Assembly: GCF_008704995.1 (NCBI RefSeq)
Contig: NZ_CP023747.1
Location: forward strand, 310,001 to 374,000
DNA length: 64,000 nt
DNA from: Streptomyces nodosus
GTDB taxonomy: Bacteria; Actinomycetota; Actinomycetes; Streptomycetales; Streptomycetaceae
Reading direction: 5' to 3'
Each line of letters opens with the position of its first letter. Position 1 is the stretch's first letter. A program made the translations under genes and the position numbers. Below, one piece after another: positions 8,514 through 16,598 of this stretch. The notes beneath the pieces were generated by a model. That model worked only from the letters and a program-made list of their open reading frames with translations, had not been told where the DNA came from and did no database searches.

Positions 8514-9626
8514 GTGCTCACGTCGTACGCGACCCGCTTCGACACACCGGCCGGTTACCTCGACTTCGCACGGTTCGGTCCGCCGTCGCAGGACGCCGTG
8601 GCCGCCACCGCGCGGGCCATGGAGGATTCGGCCCGTGCCGACCATGTCACGGTGGACGCACTGATGCGGGCAGAAGGCGCGGCGCGGAGCGCGGCCGCGC
8701 GCCTCACGGGCACCGACGCCGAGCACACCGTACTGCTCCCGAATGCGTCCACCGGTCTGTTCCATGCCGCTCTCGGTATCCGGGAGGGCGTGGTCCTCGC
8801 CGCGCGCACCGACTTCCCGGCCAACCACTATCCGTGGCATCGCACCCGGCGCCTGGGCCGGGCCGAGCCGCGCTGGCTCTCTCCGAAGCCTGACAGCGGG
8901 GTCACCCCCGACCTGGTGCGCGCCGCACTGACCGACGATGTCGTCGCCCTGTCCGTGAGCGCCGTGGACTTCCGTACCGGCTTCCGTGCCGACCTGGCGG
9001 CGCTGCGCGAGGCGATCGGACCGGGCCGGCTGCTGATCGTGGACGCCATCCAGGCGTTCGGCGCTGTGGAGATGCCCTGGGAGGCGGCCGACGTGGTGGT
9101 CACCGGCGGTCAGAAATGGCTGCGCGCGGGATGGGGAACCGGCTTCGCAGCACTGTCCGACCAGGCGCTGGAATTCCTGGAGCCGGTCCTCACCGGCTGG
9201 ACGGGCGTCGAGGGCGTCGGCCTCTTCGACGGGGCGGAGCACCCGCCCGCCCCGGACGCGCGACGGTGGTCGATCACCCATCTCAGCCCGGTGACGGCCG
9301 CCGCGTTCGCGGCCGCGCTGAACCTCGTCGAGCGCCACACCGTGGCGGCGATCGAGGCCGCGATCGCCACCCGGATCACCGAACTCACCGAGGTCGTCAG
9401 GGGCTGCGGCGGCCACATCCTCTCCCCCACCGATCCGGCGCGGCGCGCGGGCATCCTCTCCTTCACGATGCCGGACCACGATCCGTCCCTCGTGGCGAAG
9501 TCTCTGCACGCCGAGAAGGTCACTCCTACCGTACGCAGCGACTCCCTCAGGCTCTCCCCGCACGCCTCCACCCCGCCGGAGGTGTCCGAACGGGTCGCCG
9601 CCGCTCTGTCCTCGCTGCGAAGCTGA
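8514..9626 (+). CDS. Aminotransferase class V / cysteine desulfurase-fold PLP enzyme
   Basis: 370-residue fold-type I PLP enzyme starting at GTG 8514 after GAAAGGACGAA. Features seen: N-terminal segment TPAGYLDFARFGPPS (substrate entry, as in class V enzymes), LLPNASTGLFHAALG (phosphate-binding T/S-G region, about 78-92), LSVSAVDFRTGFRADL, LLIVDAIQAFGAVEMPWEAA (PLP ring-binding Asp and Gln), and VVTGGQKWLRAGWGTGF with the Schiff-base lysine in GGQKW near residue 202. The C-terminal domain ends with RSDSLRLSPHASTPPEVSER, carrying the substrate-carboxylate Arg. Closest to kynureninase-like/isopenicillin-epimerase-like proteins; substrate unknown. Stands alone, with no pathway neighbours. Confidence 0.8.
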   Translation: MLTSYATRFDTPAGYLDFARFGPPSQDAVAATARAMEDSARADHVTVDALMRAEGAARSAAARLTGTDAEHTVLLPNASTGLFHAALGIREGVVLAARTDFPANHYPWHRTRRLGRAEPRWLSPKPDSGVTPDLVRAALTDDVVALSVSAVDFRTGFRADLAALREAIGPGRLLIVDAIQAFGAVEMPWEAADVVVTGGQKWLRAGWGTGFAALSDQALEFLEPVLTGWTGVEGVGLFDGAEHPPAPDARRWSITHLSPVTAAAFAAALNLVERHTVAAIEAAIATRITELTEVVRGCGGHILSPTDPARRAGILSFTMPDHDPSLVAKSLHAEKVTPTVRSDSLRLSPHASTPPEVSERVAAALSSLRS

Positions 9627-9909
9627 ACCCGACCAAGCCCTGCCGGTCCTGTGAGCGGATCAGCACGCAGTGCTTGCCGAACAGGTCGGGGGCAACGTGC
9701 TCTCAGACGGTTACTGAGGTTTTCGGGTCGGGGTCGGTGTGGTGATGGCCATGGCCAGGCCGGTTTCGATGAGGCGGGGCGGTGCTGGATGTGTCTGAGC
9801 CCTCGGGAGAGGGTGCGGATGAGGTGGTCCGGATCGGTGCAGGCCGAATGTTCCATCGGGCCGCGCCGCACAGGAGCGACCAGACACAGGGTGCGTATCG
9901 AGTCGTGAT
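9627..9909. other. Intergenic, probable worn mobile-element sequence
   Basis: No gene I can support. The minus-strand translation between about 9690 and 9900 (DHLIRTLSRGLRHIQHRP) has the feel of a transposase C-terminus, with a frame that would end near 9712, but it is too short and altered to name the family. No terminator hairpin recognised. Confidence 0.3.
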
Positions 9910-10278
9910 CTAGTGGCGCAACAGCCAACGCCAGCGGGGTTGTTCGAGCACGACCGACGTCGCGACCAGTGCGGTCGCGACGACCGCCGCCCCCGTGGGC
10001 CACGCGAACCACGGGGCCACCGCCGCGGCGGCCACTTCGAGGAGCACGAGCAGGAGCATCGCAGCGCCGGGGATCGCCACCGGCGGGTCGAAGGGGCGGT
10101 CGCCGGGTGTGCCGACGACTGCCGGCAGTCCGATCAGCAGGACCAGCGCGGTGATCGCGAGCGCCCAGTCGACCCGGTGCAGCGCCCACGGGGTGGCCGT
10201 CCAGCCGATCAGTTCGGTCAGGAACCGCAGCCTGGAAGCGGCGTTGGTGCGGTTCGGGGAGTCAGCGGCCTGGGTCAT
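9910..10278 (-). CDS. YrdB/DUF2568-like four-helix membrane protein
   Basis: 122-residue membrane protein. The segment LRFLTELIGWTATPWALHR, then WALAITALVLLIGLPAVVG, PVAIPGAAMLLLVLLEVAAA and TGAAVVATALVATSVVLE gives four hydrophobic helices, as in the YrdB/DUF2568 family, whose hallmark is an N-terminal LRFLLEL. Function of the family is unknown. Its ATG (10278-10276) overlaps the TGA of the TetR gene (ATGA), so it is the third gene of a tightly coupled minus-strand operon: hydrolase, TetR, membrane protein. It is likely co-regulated by that TetR protein. Confidence 0.7.
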   Translation of the reverse strand: MTQAADSPNRTNAASRLRFLTELIGWTATPWALHRVDWALAITALVLLIGLPAVVGTPGDRPFDPPVAIPGAAMLLLVLLEVAAAAVAPWFAWPTGAAVVATALVATSVVLEQPRWRWLLRH

Positions 10279-10886
10279 GATCCCTCCCCGGCGTGGAGCG
10301 GCCCGGTGCCGGGCCCGCCGATGGCGGCCTCGGCCCGCATGCCGTTGATGAGCGTGTCGACGACGAACCGGTAGCTGTCGGCGGGGCCGCGCTCCATCTG
10401 GAAGGCATCGTCGCCTTCGAGGCCGACGAAGCCGTGGATGACGGTGCGCAGGGCTCGGACCGCGTCGATGGCGCGCTCGTCGGTCAGGCCGAAGCCGGCG
10501 ACCGCGTCGAACAGGATCTGCACCGATTCGTGGGCCACGGCCTGGTATTCCTCGTCCGCGGGGCGCGGGGCGCGGACGCTGGCGGCGTACCGGCCGGGGT
10601 GGTCGAGGGCCCACTTCCGGTACGTCTCGGCGATCGCGCGGACCGCGTCCGGACCGGACCGGCCGACGGCGGCCCGGGTCAGGACGGCGCCGATGTCGCG
10701 GATGGCCTGGAGGCCGACGCCCCGCTGGAGGGCGTCCAGCGAATCGACGTGCTTGTACAGCGACGGTGTCCGCACGCCGACCCGCTCGGCCAGCAGGCCC
10801 ATGGTCAGGCCGGCGAAGCCGACCTCGTCGGCGAGTTCCGACGCGGCCGCGATGACCGTGGCCCGGTCGAGTCCGGCCCTAGGCAC
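10275..10886 (-). CDS. TetR/AcrR-family repressor with WHG-type ligand domain
   Basis: 203 residues from GTG 10886. The N-terminal HTH is clear: LDRATVIAAASELADEVGFA, GLTMGLLAERVGVRTPSLYK, HVDSLDALQRGVG. The C-terminal domain (AETYRKWALDHPGRYAASVR, ALRTVIHGFVGLEGDDAFQM) fits the WHG/TetR_C ligand domain. The longer open frame back to 11102 is only the shadow of the hydrolase gene; the GTG is chosen because it begins just before the HTH and overlaps the hydrolase stop by 8 bases. Expected to bind the TTAGCTAA-type repeats at 11717-11756 upstream of the operon, making this an autoregulated operon (inference). A natural inducer would be a substrate or product of the hydrolase. Confidence 0.85.
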   Translation of the reverse strand: MPRAGLDRATVIAAASELADEVGFAGLTMGLLAERVGVRTPSLYKHVDSLDALQRGVGLQAIRDIGAVLTRAAVGRSGPDAVRAIAETYRKWALDHPGRYAASVRAPRPADEEYQAVAHESVQILFDAVAGFGLTDERAIDAVRALRTVIHGFVGLEGDDAFQMERGPADSYRFVVDTLINGMRAEAAIGGPGTGPLHAGEGS

Positions 10887-11706
10887 GGGCCGTCTCCAGG
10901 AACGAGCGCACCAGGCCGACCACTTCGGACGGGAACTGGACGTGCGGGTAGTGACCCGCCCCCGGGAGCATCTCGAGCCGGCCGACGCCCTCCGGCAGCG
11001 CGGCCACGATGGCCTCGCCCTCGGCCTTCGGGTCACCCCAGTCGGGATCGAGGGTGCCCATGACGACCAGGACCGGGCAGTGCACGTTGCCGAGTTGGGC
11101 ACCGGCGTCGGCGGCGCTGTTCATCTGCTTCTGCAGGGCCTTCATCCGGCCCGGCTCGCGCAGCATCGCGTCGATGCGCTCCAGGCTCGCGGCCCAGTCC
11201 GCCGGGCGGGGCTCCGGGGTCGCGATCTCCAGGTACTTCCGCCACTGGTTGTGGCTGCCGAGCATCGCGACGGCCGAGATCGCCGTCGCGCCCCTGCGGT
11301 AGCGGGACAGGCCCAGGGCGCTCAGCGAGTACTCCACCTTGCGGGTGAACGGCGCCAGTTCGACGACGGCGCTCACGAGCGTCGGCGCCTTGGCAGCGAC
11401 GATCGTCGCGGCACCGCCGGAGATGGAGTGACCGATCAGCACCGCGGGACCGCCGAGGTGCTGGATCAGTGCGATCAGGTCGCCGGCCATGTCGGTCCGG
11501 GTGTAGGACGGCCATGTCGCAGTCGACTCGCCGCTGCCTCGCAGGTCCACGGCCGCGACCCGGTATCCGGCTCCCACCAGCTCCGGGACCATGAACCGAT
11601 AGGCGTCGCGGCTCTGGCCGATCCCGTGCGCAAGCACCATCAGCGGCCCGGAGCCGGTCACCTCGTAGGCGAGGGTGCCGCCTTCCACGTTCAGGAACTC
11701 AGTCAT
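10879..11706 (-). CDS. Alpha/beta-fold hydrolase
   Basis: 275 residues from ATG 11706, which has an ideal AAGGAGG eight bases upstream; the ATG at 11730 would lie inside the operator. Canonical fold signatures: GPLMVLAHGIGQSRDAYRFM (oxyanion HG), VAAVDLRGSGES, VLIGHSISGGAATIVAAKAP with nucleophile Ser in GHSISG (near residue 97), VLVVMGTLDPDWGDP (acid Asp) and MLPGAGHYPHVQFPSEV (catalytic His). Epoxide-hydrolase/haloperoxidase-type subfamily; specific substrate cannot be told. First gene of a three-gene operon with a TetR regulator and a YrdB-like membrane protein. Confidence 0.85.
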   Translation of the reverse strand: MTEFLNVEGGTLAYEVTGSGPLMVLAHGIGQSRDAYRFMVPELVGAGYRVAAVDLRGSGESTATWPSYTRTDMAGDLIALIQHLGGPAVLIGHSISGGAATIVAAKAPTLVSAVVELAPFTRKVEYSLSALGLSRYRRGATAISAVAMLGSHNQWRKYLEIATPEPRPADWAASLERIDAMLREPGRMKALQKQMNSAADAGAQLGNVHCPVLVVMGTLDPDWGDPKAEGEAIVAALPEGVGRLEMLPGAGHYPHVQFPSEVVGLVRSFLETARA

Positions 11707-11716
11707 GCCGACCTCC

Positions 11717-11756
11717 TTAGCTAATTTCAATAGCTAAAAAGCTACTCCGATTAGCT
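11717..11756. promoter_or_regulatory. Repeated TAGCTA-type operator in front of the hydrolase/TetR operon
   Basis: An AT-rich island in a GC-rich setting holds four related half-sites: TTAGCTAA (11717-11724, a perfect palindrome), TAGCTA (11731-11736), AGCTA (11740-11744) and TTAGCT (11751-11756). Position directly upstream of the hydrolase RBS fits an operator for the TetR protein encoded second in the operon; the AT-rich part may also be the -10 region. Binding is inferred, not known. Confidence 0.6.
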
Positions 11757-11759
11757 GAG

Positions 11760-12319
11760 CTCGGTCAAGGCCGGTGCGCGGCGACCCATGGCAGGCCCGG
11801 TGGGACGGGAACCGTCCGGCGCCGCGGATGGGCGGAGCGCGGCAGGGCACCGCATGATGGAGCCGTACGGCGACCGTGGTACGAGGGGGCTTCCGCTTGA
11901 CGGTGGACTATCGGCCGGTTCCGCGTGGCGTGACGCCGGCGTGTTCGTTGCCCTTTTGGATGGCCTGATCACGGAGGACGCGAAGCAGTCGCGCATTGGC
12001 CTGCGCCAGCGTCTCGCCGCCCGGGCGGAGTCCGAGGCCGGCGGGGTTCGGAACGGCACGTCGCGCGAGGATGAAGATGCGGACCGGGGATGCGGTGCCG
12101 ATTACGGAAGGGAGTAGGCCGGCCCGGCCCGCGTCGCACCGGAGGTCGGCCAGATCGCCGAGAACGGCGCCAAGTACCCGTAGAGGTCGGGCCGGCCTGG
12201 CTGGTCTCCCAGACCCCACGGGTCGGAGGTTCCACACCACGAAGGGTTGCGCCGCCAGGGGTCACGGGCTCGGGGTTGCGTCGCTCGTCGTCCCCTCCTT
12301 CCGAGGCTGAGCGCGCCCG
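11760..12319. other. 560-bp stretch without a recognised gene
   Basis: Open frames exist on both strands (for example 11788-12117 + and 11908-12240 -) but neither shows a domain, a membrane pattern or a family resemblance, and their composition looks like shadow coding. I see no tRNA, no strong hairpin and no repeat. Confidence 0.4.
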
Positions 12320-12766
12320 TCAGGGGGTGCGAGCGTCGTGGTTCTCGCGGTTTGCGAGGACCTCGGCCATGTGCGTCTGGGCCCAGTCTCTGAGCCCGCG
12401 CGTCAGGTGGTGCAGCGAGAGGCCGAGGTCGGTCAGCTCGTAGGAGACGGTGACAGGGACGGTCGGCGTCACGGTGCGGGTGAGCAGGCCGTCGCGCTCC
12501 AGCGACCGTAGCGTCTGGGTCAGCATCTTCTGGCTGACCCCGGCGAGAAGACGAGAGATCTCGGAGTAACGCATCGCCTTCGGAGCGTCTGCGTGTGCCG
12601 CACCGGGCCCGTCAGGGCCGTGGTCGCCGCCCAGGGCACACAGGATCAGGACGACCCACTTGTCCGAGATCCGGTCGAGCAACTGCCGGCTGGGGCACGC
12701 TGCCAGGAACGCGTTGTACTCCACCTTGGCCTGAGCCTTCTTCTGGGCCGCCTTCATCGTCGCCAC
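12320..12766 (-). CDS. HxlR-family winged-helix regulator
   Basis: 148 residues. Typical HxlR architecture: an N-terminal CP motif (FLAACPSRQLLDRISDKWVV) with a Cys that in redox-sensing HxlR proteins is reactive, recognition region MRYSEISRLLAGVSQKMLTQ, TLRSLERDGLLTRTV, wing VPVTVSYELTDLGLSL and a C-terminal dimer helix. A His/Gly/Ala-rich insertion (GGDHGPDGPGAAHADA) sits before the DNA-binding helices. Divergent from the aldo/keto reductase at 12898, with two perfect dyads between the genes (12798-12830), so it most likely represses that reductase and itself, probably in response to a quinone, aldehyde or electrophile (inference from family). Confidence 0.85.
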   Translation of the reverse strand: MATMKAAQKKAQAKVEYNAFLAACPSRQLLDRISDKWVVLILCALGGDHGPDGPGAAHADAPKAMRYSEISRLLAGVSQKMLTQTLRSLERDGLLTRTVTPTVPVTVSYELTDLGLSLHHLTRGLRDWAQTHMAEVLANRENHDARTP

Positions 12767-12797
12767 CGATCACACCTCTCTCCCATGGGTGGGTTAC

Positions 12798-12830
12798 GCA
12801 CTCCAGAGTGCCTACTTCCCGACAGGAAGT
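12798..12830. promoter_or_regulatory. Two tandem dyads between HxlR regulator and aldo/keto reductase
   Basis: First dyad GCACTC-CA-GAGTGC (12798-12811), second ACTTCC-CGACA-GGAAGT (12814-12830). Both are perfect inverted repeats, three bases apart, in the 131-bp divergent promoter region. They are the obvious operator candidates for the HxlR protein; the second also could overlap a promoter for the reductase. Confidence 0.6.
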
Positions 12831-12897
12831 TTCTCTCCCATGCTGATGGAGGGATGCAGCAGGCGCCACCCCCAAGCGCACGACGAAAGGCGACAAG

Positions 12898-13785
12898 ATG
12901 AGCACCCCCTCCCCCTCTCTTCCCGGCGGCACCTGGGCGCTGGGCGGGCTGACCGTCACCCGGTTCGGTTACGGCGCCATGCAACTGGCCGGCCGGTGGG
13001 TCATGGGGCCGCCCGCCGATCACGAGGGTGCCCTGGCCGTTCTGCGTCAAGCGGTCGACCTCGGCATCACCCACATCGACACCAGTGACGCCTACGGGCC
13101 GCGCATCACCAACGAGTTGATCCGCGAGGCGCTGCACCCCTATCCCGAGTCGCTGCACATCGTGACCAAGGTGGGCGCGAACCGTGATGAACAGGGCGGC
13201 TGGCCCACGGCCCGGCGGCCCGACGATCTGCGCCGCCAGGTCCACGACAACCTCAGGTCGCTCCGGCTCGAGGTACTCGACCTGGTCAACCTCCGGCTCG
13301 GCAACGCCGAAGGTCTCCAGCCCGGCTCGCTCGCCGAGGCATTCGAGACGCTCGTCGAACTCCAGCAGCAGGGCCTGATCCGCCACCTCGGGGTCAGCAA
13401 CGCCACCGAGGAGCAGGTCGCCGAGGCACAGAGCATCGCGCCGATCCTGTGCGTACAGAACATGTACAACCTCGCCCACCGCCACGACGACAAGCTCATC
13501 GACCGACTGGCCACCGACGGCGTCGCGTACGTGCCCTTCTTCCCCCTCGGAGGCTTTACCCCGCTTCAGTCCTCGGCGCTCTCGACGGTCGCCGCCCGAC
13601 TGGAGGCGACACAGATGTCCGTGGCGCTGGCCTGGCTGCTGCAGCGATCACCGAACATCCTGCTCATCCCCGGAACGTCGTCGACGGCGCACCTGCGCGA
13701 GAACGTCGCCGGAGCGGGACTCTCCCTCTCTCATCAGGACTTGGCCGAGTTGGATGCCATCGGTCACGGAATGCCCCAGGCCTGA
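12898..13785 (+). CDS. Aldo/keto reductase
   Basis: 295-residue TIM-barrel NADPH oxidoreductase, ATG 12898 preceded by GAAAGG. Seen: GYGAMQLAGRWVMGPP near the start, GITHIDTSDAYGPRITNELI with the catalytic Asp and Tyr (D about 60, Y about 65), IVTKVGANRDEQGGW with the catalytic Lys, QGLIRHLGVSNATEEQVAEA, CVQNMYNL, and the cofactor region MSVALAWLLQRSPNILLIPG plus SSTAHLRENVAG. The fourth catalytic residue is unusual: the usual L-H motif after strand 4 reads DLVNLRLG, with no His, as in one Streptomyces AKR subfamily. Regulated by the divergent HxlR gene. Confidence 0.85.
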   Translation: MSTPSPSLPGGTWALGGLTVTRFGYGAMQLAGRWVMGPPADHEGALAVLRQAVDLGITHIDTSDAYGPRITNELIREALHPYPESLHIVTKVGANRDEQGGWPTARRPDDLRRQVHDNLRSLRLEVLDLVNLRLGNAEGLQPGSLAEAFETLVELQQQGLIRHLGVSNATEEQVAEAQSIAPILCVQNMYNLAHRHDDKLIDRLATDGVAYVPFFPLGGFTPLQSSALSTVAARLEATQMSVALAWLLQRSPNILLIPGTSSTAHLRENVAGAGLSLSHQDLAELDAIGHGMPQA

Positions 13786-13845
13786 GACGCCCACAAGCCA
13801 CGGCCGGCTTTCCGGGACACTGGTCGCGGACACCGGTCGCCATGG

Positions 13846-14085
13846 ATGAAGTCACGGTCGTCGTTGCCCGGCGGCCCCATCGGGCTGCGGCTGATCGGGC
13901 ACCGCGTTCTGGTCTGCGAGGTCTCCGACCCCCGCCCGTCGCAGCCCTGTCTGCGCCGGGCCCAGCTGTCCGATGAGGGCGGCCGGGGCCGTTTCCTGGT
14001 CGCCCGGCTCACCCATCGCCGGGGCAGCCGCTACCACCCCGGAGGCAGGACCATCTGGACCGAGCACTCGCCGGCGACGGAGTGA
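13846..14085 (+). pseudogene. 3' remnant of a SpoIIE-phosphatase/anti-sigma-type ATPase gene
   Basis: The frame ending at TGA 14083-14085 carries GLRLIGHRVLVCEVSDPRPS, then QPCLRRAQLSDEGGRGRFLV, ARLTHRRGSRYHPGGRTIW and the end TEHSPATE. This is the C-terminal half of the HATPase domain (G2/G3 boxes: D-EGGRGL-LV) of the large Streptomyces SpoIIE/PAS/GAF phosphatases that end in an RsbW-like kinase domain. The N1 box and everything before it are missing, and the ATG at 13846 is not a real gene start. It lies between the aldo/keto reductase and the NmrA gene. Confidence 0.6.
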
Positions 14086-14107
14086 CCGAGCCGCGTTCCG
14101 GCCTACG

Positions 14108-15019
14108 TCACGCGGCCGTCAGATGCTCACGTGCCCAGTCGGCGAACGTGGTCAGCGGGATTCCCAGCGCTCGGGCGAACTCGGGCCGTGCCGGCTGGAT
14201 GACCGCGTTGTTCCACTCGTGCCCGGCGCCCCATGTCGGCATGCCCGCCGCGAGCGCCTCTTCCACGCTCATGGACGGCGCGACGACGGGCACGCCCCAC
14301 AGCTCGGACAGCGTCTGCGCGATCTGCGTCATCGTGAGCAGGTCGCCTGCCAGCTCCAGCTCCACCTCGTGGAACCGGTCGGGGGCGGCGAAGGCGTGCG
14401 CGGCGGCCGCGCCGATGTCCGCACGCGACACCAGTGCCAGTTGCGCGTCGGGGTTCAGCACCGTGGCCAGGCCGCCGCCGGGCCCGTCGGGCATCAACTG
14501 GGGGATGTTCTCAATGAAGAACGCGGGCTTGATCACTGTCCAGCGGTCGAAGCCCGCACCGCGCACCGCCTCCAGGATCGCCTGCTTGGTGCCGAAGTAG
14601 CCTTCCATCGCCGCCCAGCGGCCTTCGGTCCAGCCGGGGGCCCGGGTGTGCTCGCCGACCCCACTGGTCGAGGACTGTACGAACTGCCGTACTCCCGCTG
14701 ATCTCGCCGCGTCGATCAAGTGGGTGGCCTGCGCCAGCTCTCCCGCGAAGTCGACGGCGGTCTCGGTCATGGGCGGCATCTGCACCGAGAACACCGCGCG
14801 GGCCCCTTCGACAGCCGCGTCCAGGGAGGTCCGATCGGAAAGATCCGCCTTCACCAGTTCGGCACCCAGCGCCTCGACGGCCCGGGCAGGCTCCGAGTGC
14901 GGGTCGCGCACGAGGGCACGCACCGGTGTGCCGGCGGCCAGGAGGGCGCGGACGGTGGCCCCGCCCTGGCGGCCGGTGGCCCCGGTGACGAGGACGGGTT
15001 CGGTGTCGTCGGTGGTCAT
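14108..15019 (-). CDS. NmrA/SDR-a type NAD(P)-binding protein
   Basis: 303-residue Rossmann protein. N-terminal dinucleotide loop VLVTGATGRQGGATVRALLA (GxxGxxG), RALVRDPHSEPARAVEALGA, then AVFSVQMPPMTE, IDAARSAGVRQFVQSSTSGV and a segment VIKPAFFIENIPQLMPDGPG typical of NmrA-like atypical SDRs; no YxxxK dyad, in its place FGTKQAILEAVR. These proteins act as NADP-dependent redox sensors or isoflavone-reductase-like enzymes. Divergent from the TetR gene at 15118, with a strong dyad (15048-15102) between them, so it is very probably the TetR target. Confidence 0.8.
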   Translation of the reverse strand: MTTDDTEPVLVTGATGRQGGATVRALLAAGTPVRALVRDPHSEPARAVEALGAELVKADLSDRTSLDAAVEGARAVFSVQMPPMTETAVDFAGELAQATHLIDAARSAGVRQFVQSSTSGVGEHTRAPGWTEGRWAAMEGYFGTKQAILEAVRGAGFDRWTVIKPAFFIENIPQLMPDGPGGGLATVLNPDAQLALVSRADIGAAAAHAFAAPDRFHEVELELAGDLLTMTQIAQTLSELWGVPVVAPSMSVEEALAAGMPTWGAGHEWNNAVIQPARPEFARALGIPLTTFADWAREHLTAA

Positions 15020-15047
15020 GGTTCTCGCTCCTCACAGCCCGGAAATA

Positions 15048-15102
15048 AAACGGCGGGCCCCGCCGATTCCTGTCGGCTACGATATGGCGGGGCCCGCCGT
15101 TT
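15048..15102. promoter_or_regulatory. 17-bp perfect inverted repeat in NmrA/TetR divergent promoter
   Basis: AAACGGCGGGCCCCGCC (15048-15064) and its exact reverse complement GGCGGGGCCCGCCGTTT (15086-15102) are separated by 21 bases. Each arm is itself nearly palindromic around GGGCCC, so two dimers could bind. The location between divergent NmrA and TetR genes, covering both promoters, makes this the likely TetR operator. Confidence 0.65.
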
Positions 15103-15117
15103 AGCAATGAGGAGACG

Positions 15118-15693
15118 ATGACAGGTCAGCGATCGGACGCCCGCCGCAACTACCGGCGCATCCTCATCGTGGCCGAGGCCGAGGTCGCCGCACACGGCGC
15201 CGATGCCTCACTCGAACAGATCGCCCGCACCGCCGGCGTCGGATCGGCCACCGTGCGCCGCCACTTCCCCACCCGCCAGGCCCTGCTCGAAGCCGTCTTC
15301 CAGGAGCGCATCGAGAACCTCTGCGAGCGCGCCCACCGGCTGACCGGAACCGGCGACAGCCGCGCCGCACTCCTGGACTGGCTCCACGCCCTCGTCGAGT
15401 ACGCCGTCTCCGCCCGCGGACTCGCCGACGCCCTCGCCTATGAGCCCCCCACGGACGAGCCCGCCCCGCACTCCTGCGGCAACGCACTCGAGGAGGCCGC
15501 CACACCCCTGCTCCGGCAGGCCATCCGCGACGGCGCGGTCAGGCCCGACGTCACCTTCCACGATCTGCTCACCCTCAGCGTCGGCATCGCGCTGGCCACC
15601 GAGCACCACGTCAGGCCCATGGCACAGGCCGACCGCCTCTTCCGCCTCTCCGTCGAAGGGCTCAGCCCTGCACAGGGGGCCACTCCAACCTGA
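15118..15693 (+). CDS. TetR-family repressor
   Basis: 191 residues, ATG 15118 preceded by GAGGAGACG. HTH: RRNYRRILIVAEAEVAAHGA, ASLEQIARTAGVGSATVRRH, FPTRQALLEAVFQERIENL. The C-terminal domain (LLDWLHALVEYAVSARGLAD, TPLLRQAIRDGAVRPDVTFH, DLLTLSVGIALATEHHVR) matches the common SbtR-like/TetR_C_33 type that accompanies short-chain or NmrA-like reductases in Streptomyces. Likely controls itself and the divergent NmrA-type gene through the 15048-15102 dyad. Confidence 0.85.
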   Translation: MTGQRSDARRNYRRILIVAEAEVAAHGADASLEQIARTAGVGSATVRRHFPTRQALLEAVFQERIENLCERAHRLTGTGDSRAALLDWLHALVEYAVSARGLADALAYEPPTDEPAPHSCGNALEEAATPLLRQAIRDGAVRPDVTFHDLLTLSVGIALATEHHVRPMAQADRLFRLSVEGLSPAQGATPT

Positions 15694-16039
15694 ACATGGA
15701 CGGCCGCCGAGGTCACCACCGGCGCCGGATCCACCAACTGCGCTGCGCACGGCAGAACTTCAGTCCACTCGAAGGTCGACACTTGTCACCCCCTCAGCGC
15801 CACGAGGCACGGGACCGTAGCGCGCTCCGCCACGACCGGCATCACAGCGTTTCCGGAGTGTTCTCCACGAACAGCGCTACCCCGTCTCCCTCCACCAGGC
15901 CGCTGCCCGTAAAGCCGCGGCGAAGCGCCGGATGGTGTCCCGCCAAGTGGTGTAGCAGCGATCTCTGCACAGCCCCTGGTCATGAGGCGGCCTTCGCGCA
16001 ACTCTCCGAGTAGAGAAGCTCGTTGAGAGAGGTGACACG
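15694..16039. other. 346-bp gap upstream of the IS256 remnant
   Basis: No gene supported. The last 100 bases lead into the transposase remnant and may be the worn left end of that IS; I could not find a matching inverted repeat at the other side. Confidence 0.35.
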
Positions 16040-16526
16040 ATGGCCGCGTCCCAGCGGGACTTACTCCGGCTGATGGAGTCACTGCGTACGGCGGACTGAA
16101 TCGAGTTGGTCAGGGTCCTGGCCCAGCGGATCGTGCAGGAGCTCATCGAGGCCGAGGCCACCGCCCGCATCGGCGTGGAGCCCGGCGAGCATGCCGAGAC
16201 CCGCACGACATGGCGCAACGGTCACCGCGACAACGCGACAAGGCGCTGACCACGCAGGCCGGAGACCTGGACCTGGCGATCCCCAAGGTCCGCACCGGCA
16301 GCTTCTTCCCCAGCCTGCTGGAACGCCGGCGCCGCATCGACCGGGCCCTGAACGCCGTCATCGTCGAGGAATACGTCCACGGAGTGTCCACCCGCAGCGT
16401 CGACGACCACCACAGCAGCCTGGTCAGGGCCGTGCGCAAATTCATGTTCGACGCCGGCTCCAAAGATGCCGCGTCCACTTCCTGCGCGACGTCTCACTGG
16501 TAGCAGTCTGTCATCGGGCGATCTGA
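16040..16526 (+). pseudogene. IS256-family transposase remnant, internally deleted
   Basis: Starts at ATG 16040 with AASQRDLLRLMESLRTAD, a common IS256/mutator-type start, then a TGA at 16097-16099, then IELVRVLAQRIVQELIEAEA, TRTTWRNGHRD. A frame change near 16232-16240 (apparent 8-bp local duplication, GCGACAAC/GCGACAAG) leads into KALTTQAGDLDLAIPKVRTG, SFFPSLLERRRRIDRALNAV and YVHGVSTRSVDD. After that the gene jumps to CRVHFLRD, a motif normally found about 100 residues further on, so the part carrying two catalytic Asp residues is deleted. Inactive. Confidence 0.75.
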
Positions 16527-16598
16527 GTTCGTCCACCGCAGCGGACTGTTGGTGATGCCGCGTAACCGTGACAGGGCGCAGACACGCGGGCACGGCCG

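Noticed and set aside
11788..12240. Two opposite 110-codon frames as possible genes
   Set aside because: No recognisable motif, no RBS, and composition like shadow coding.
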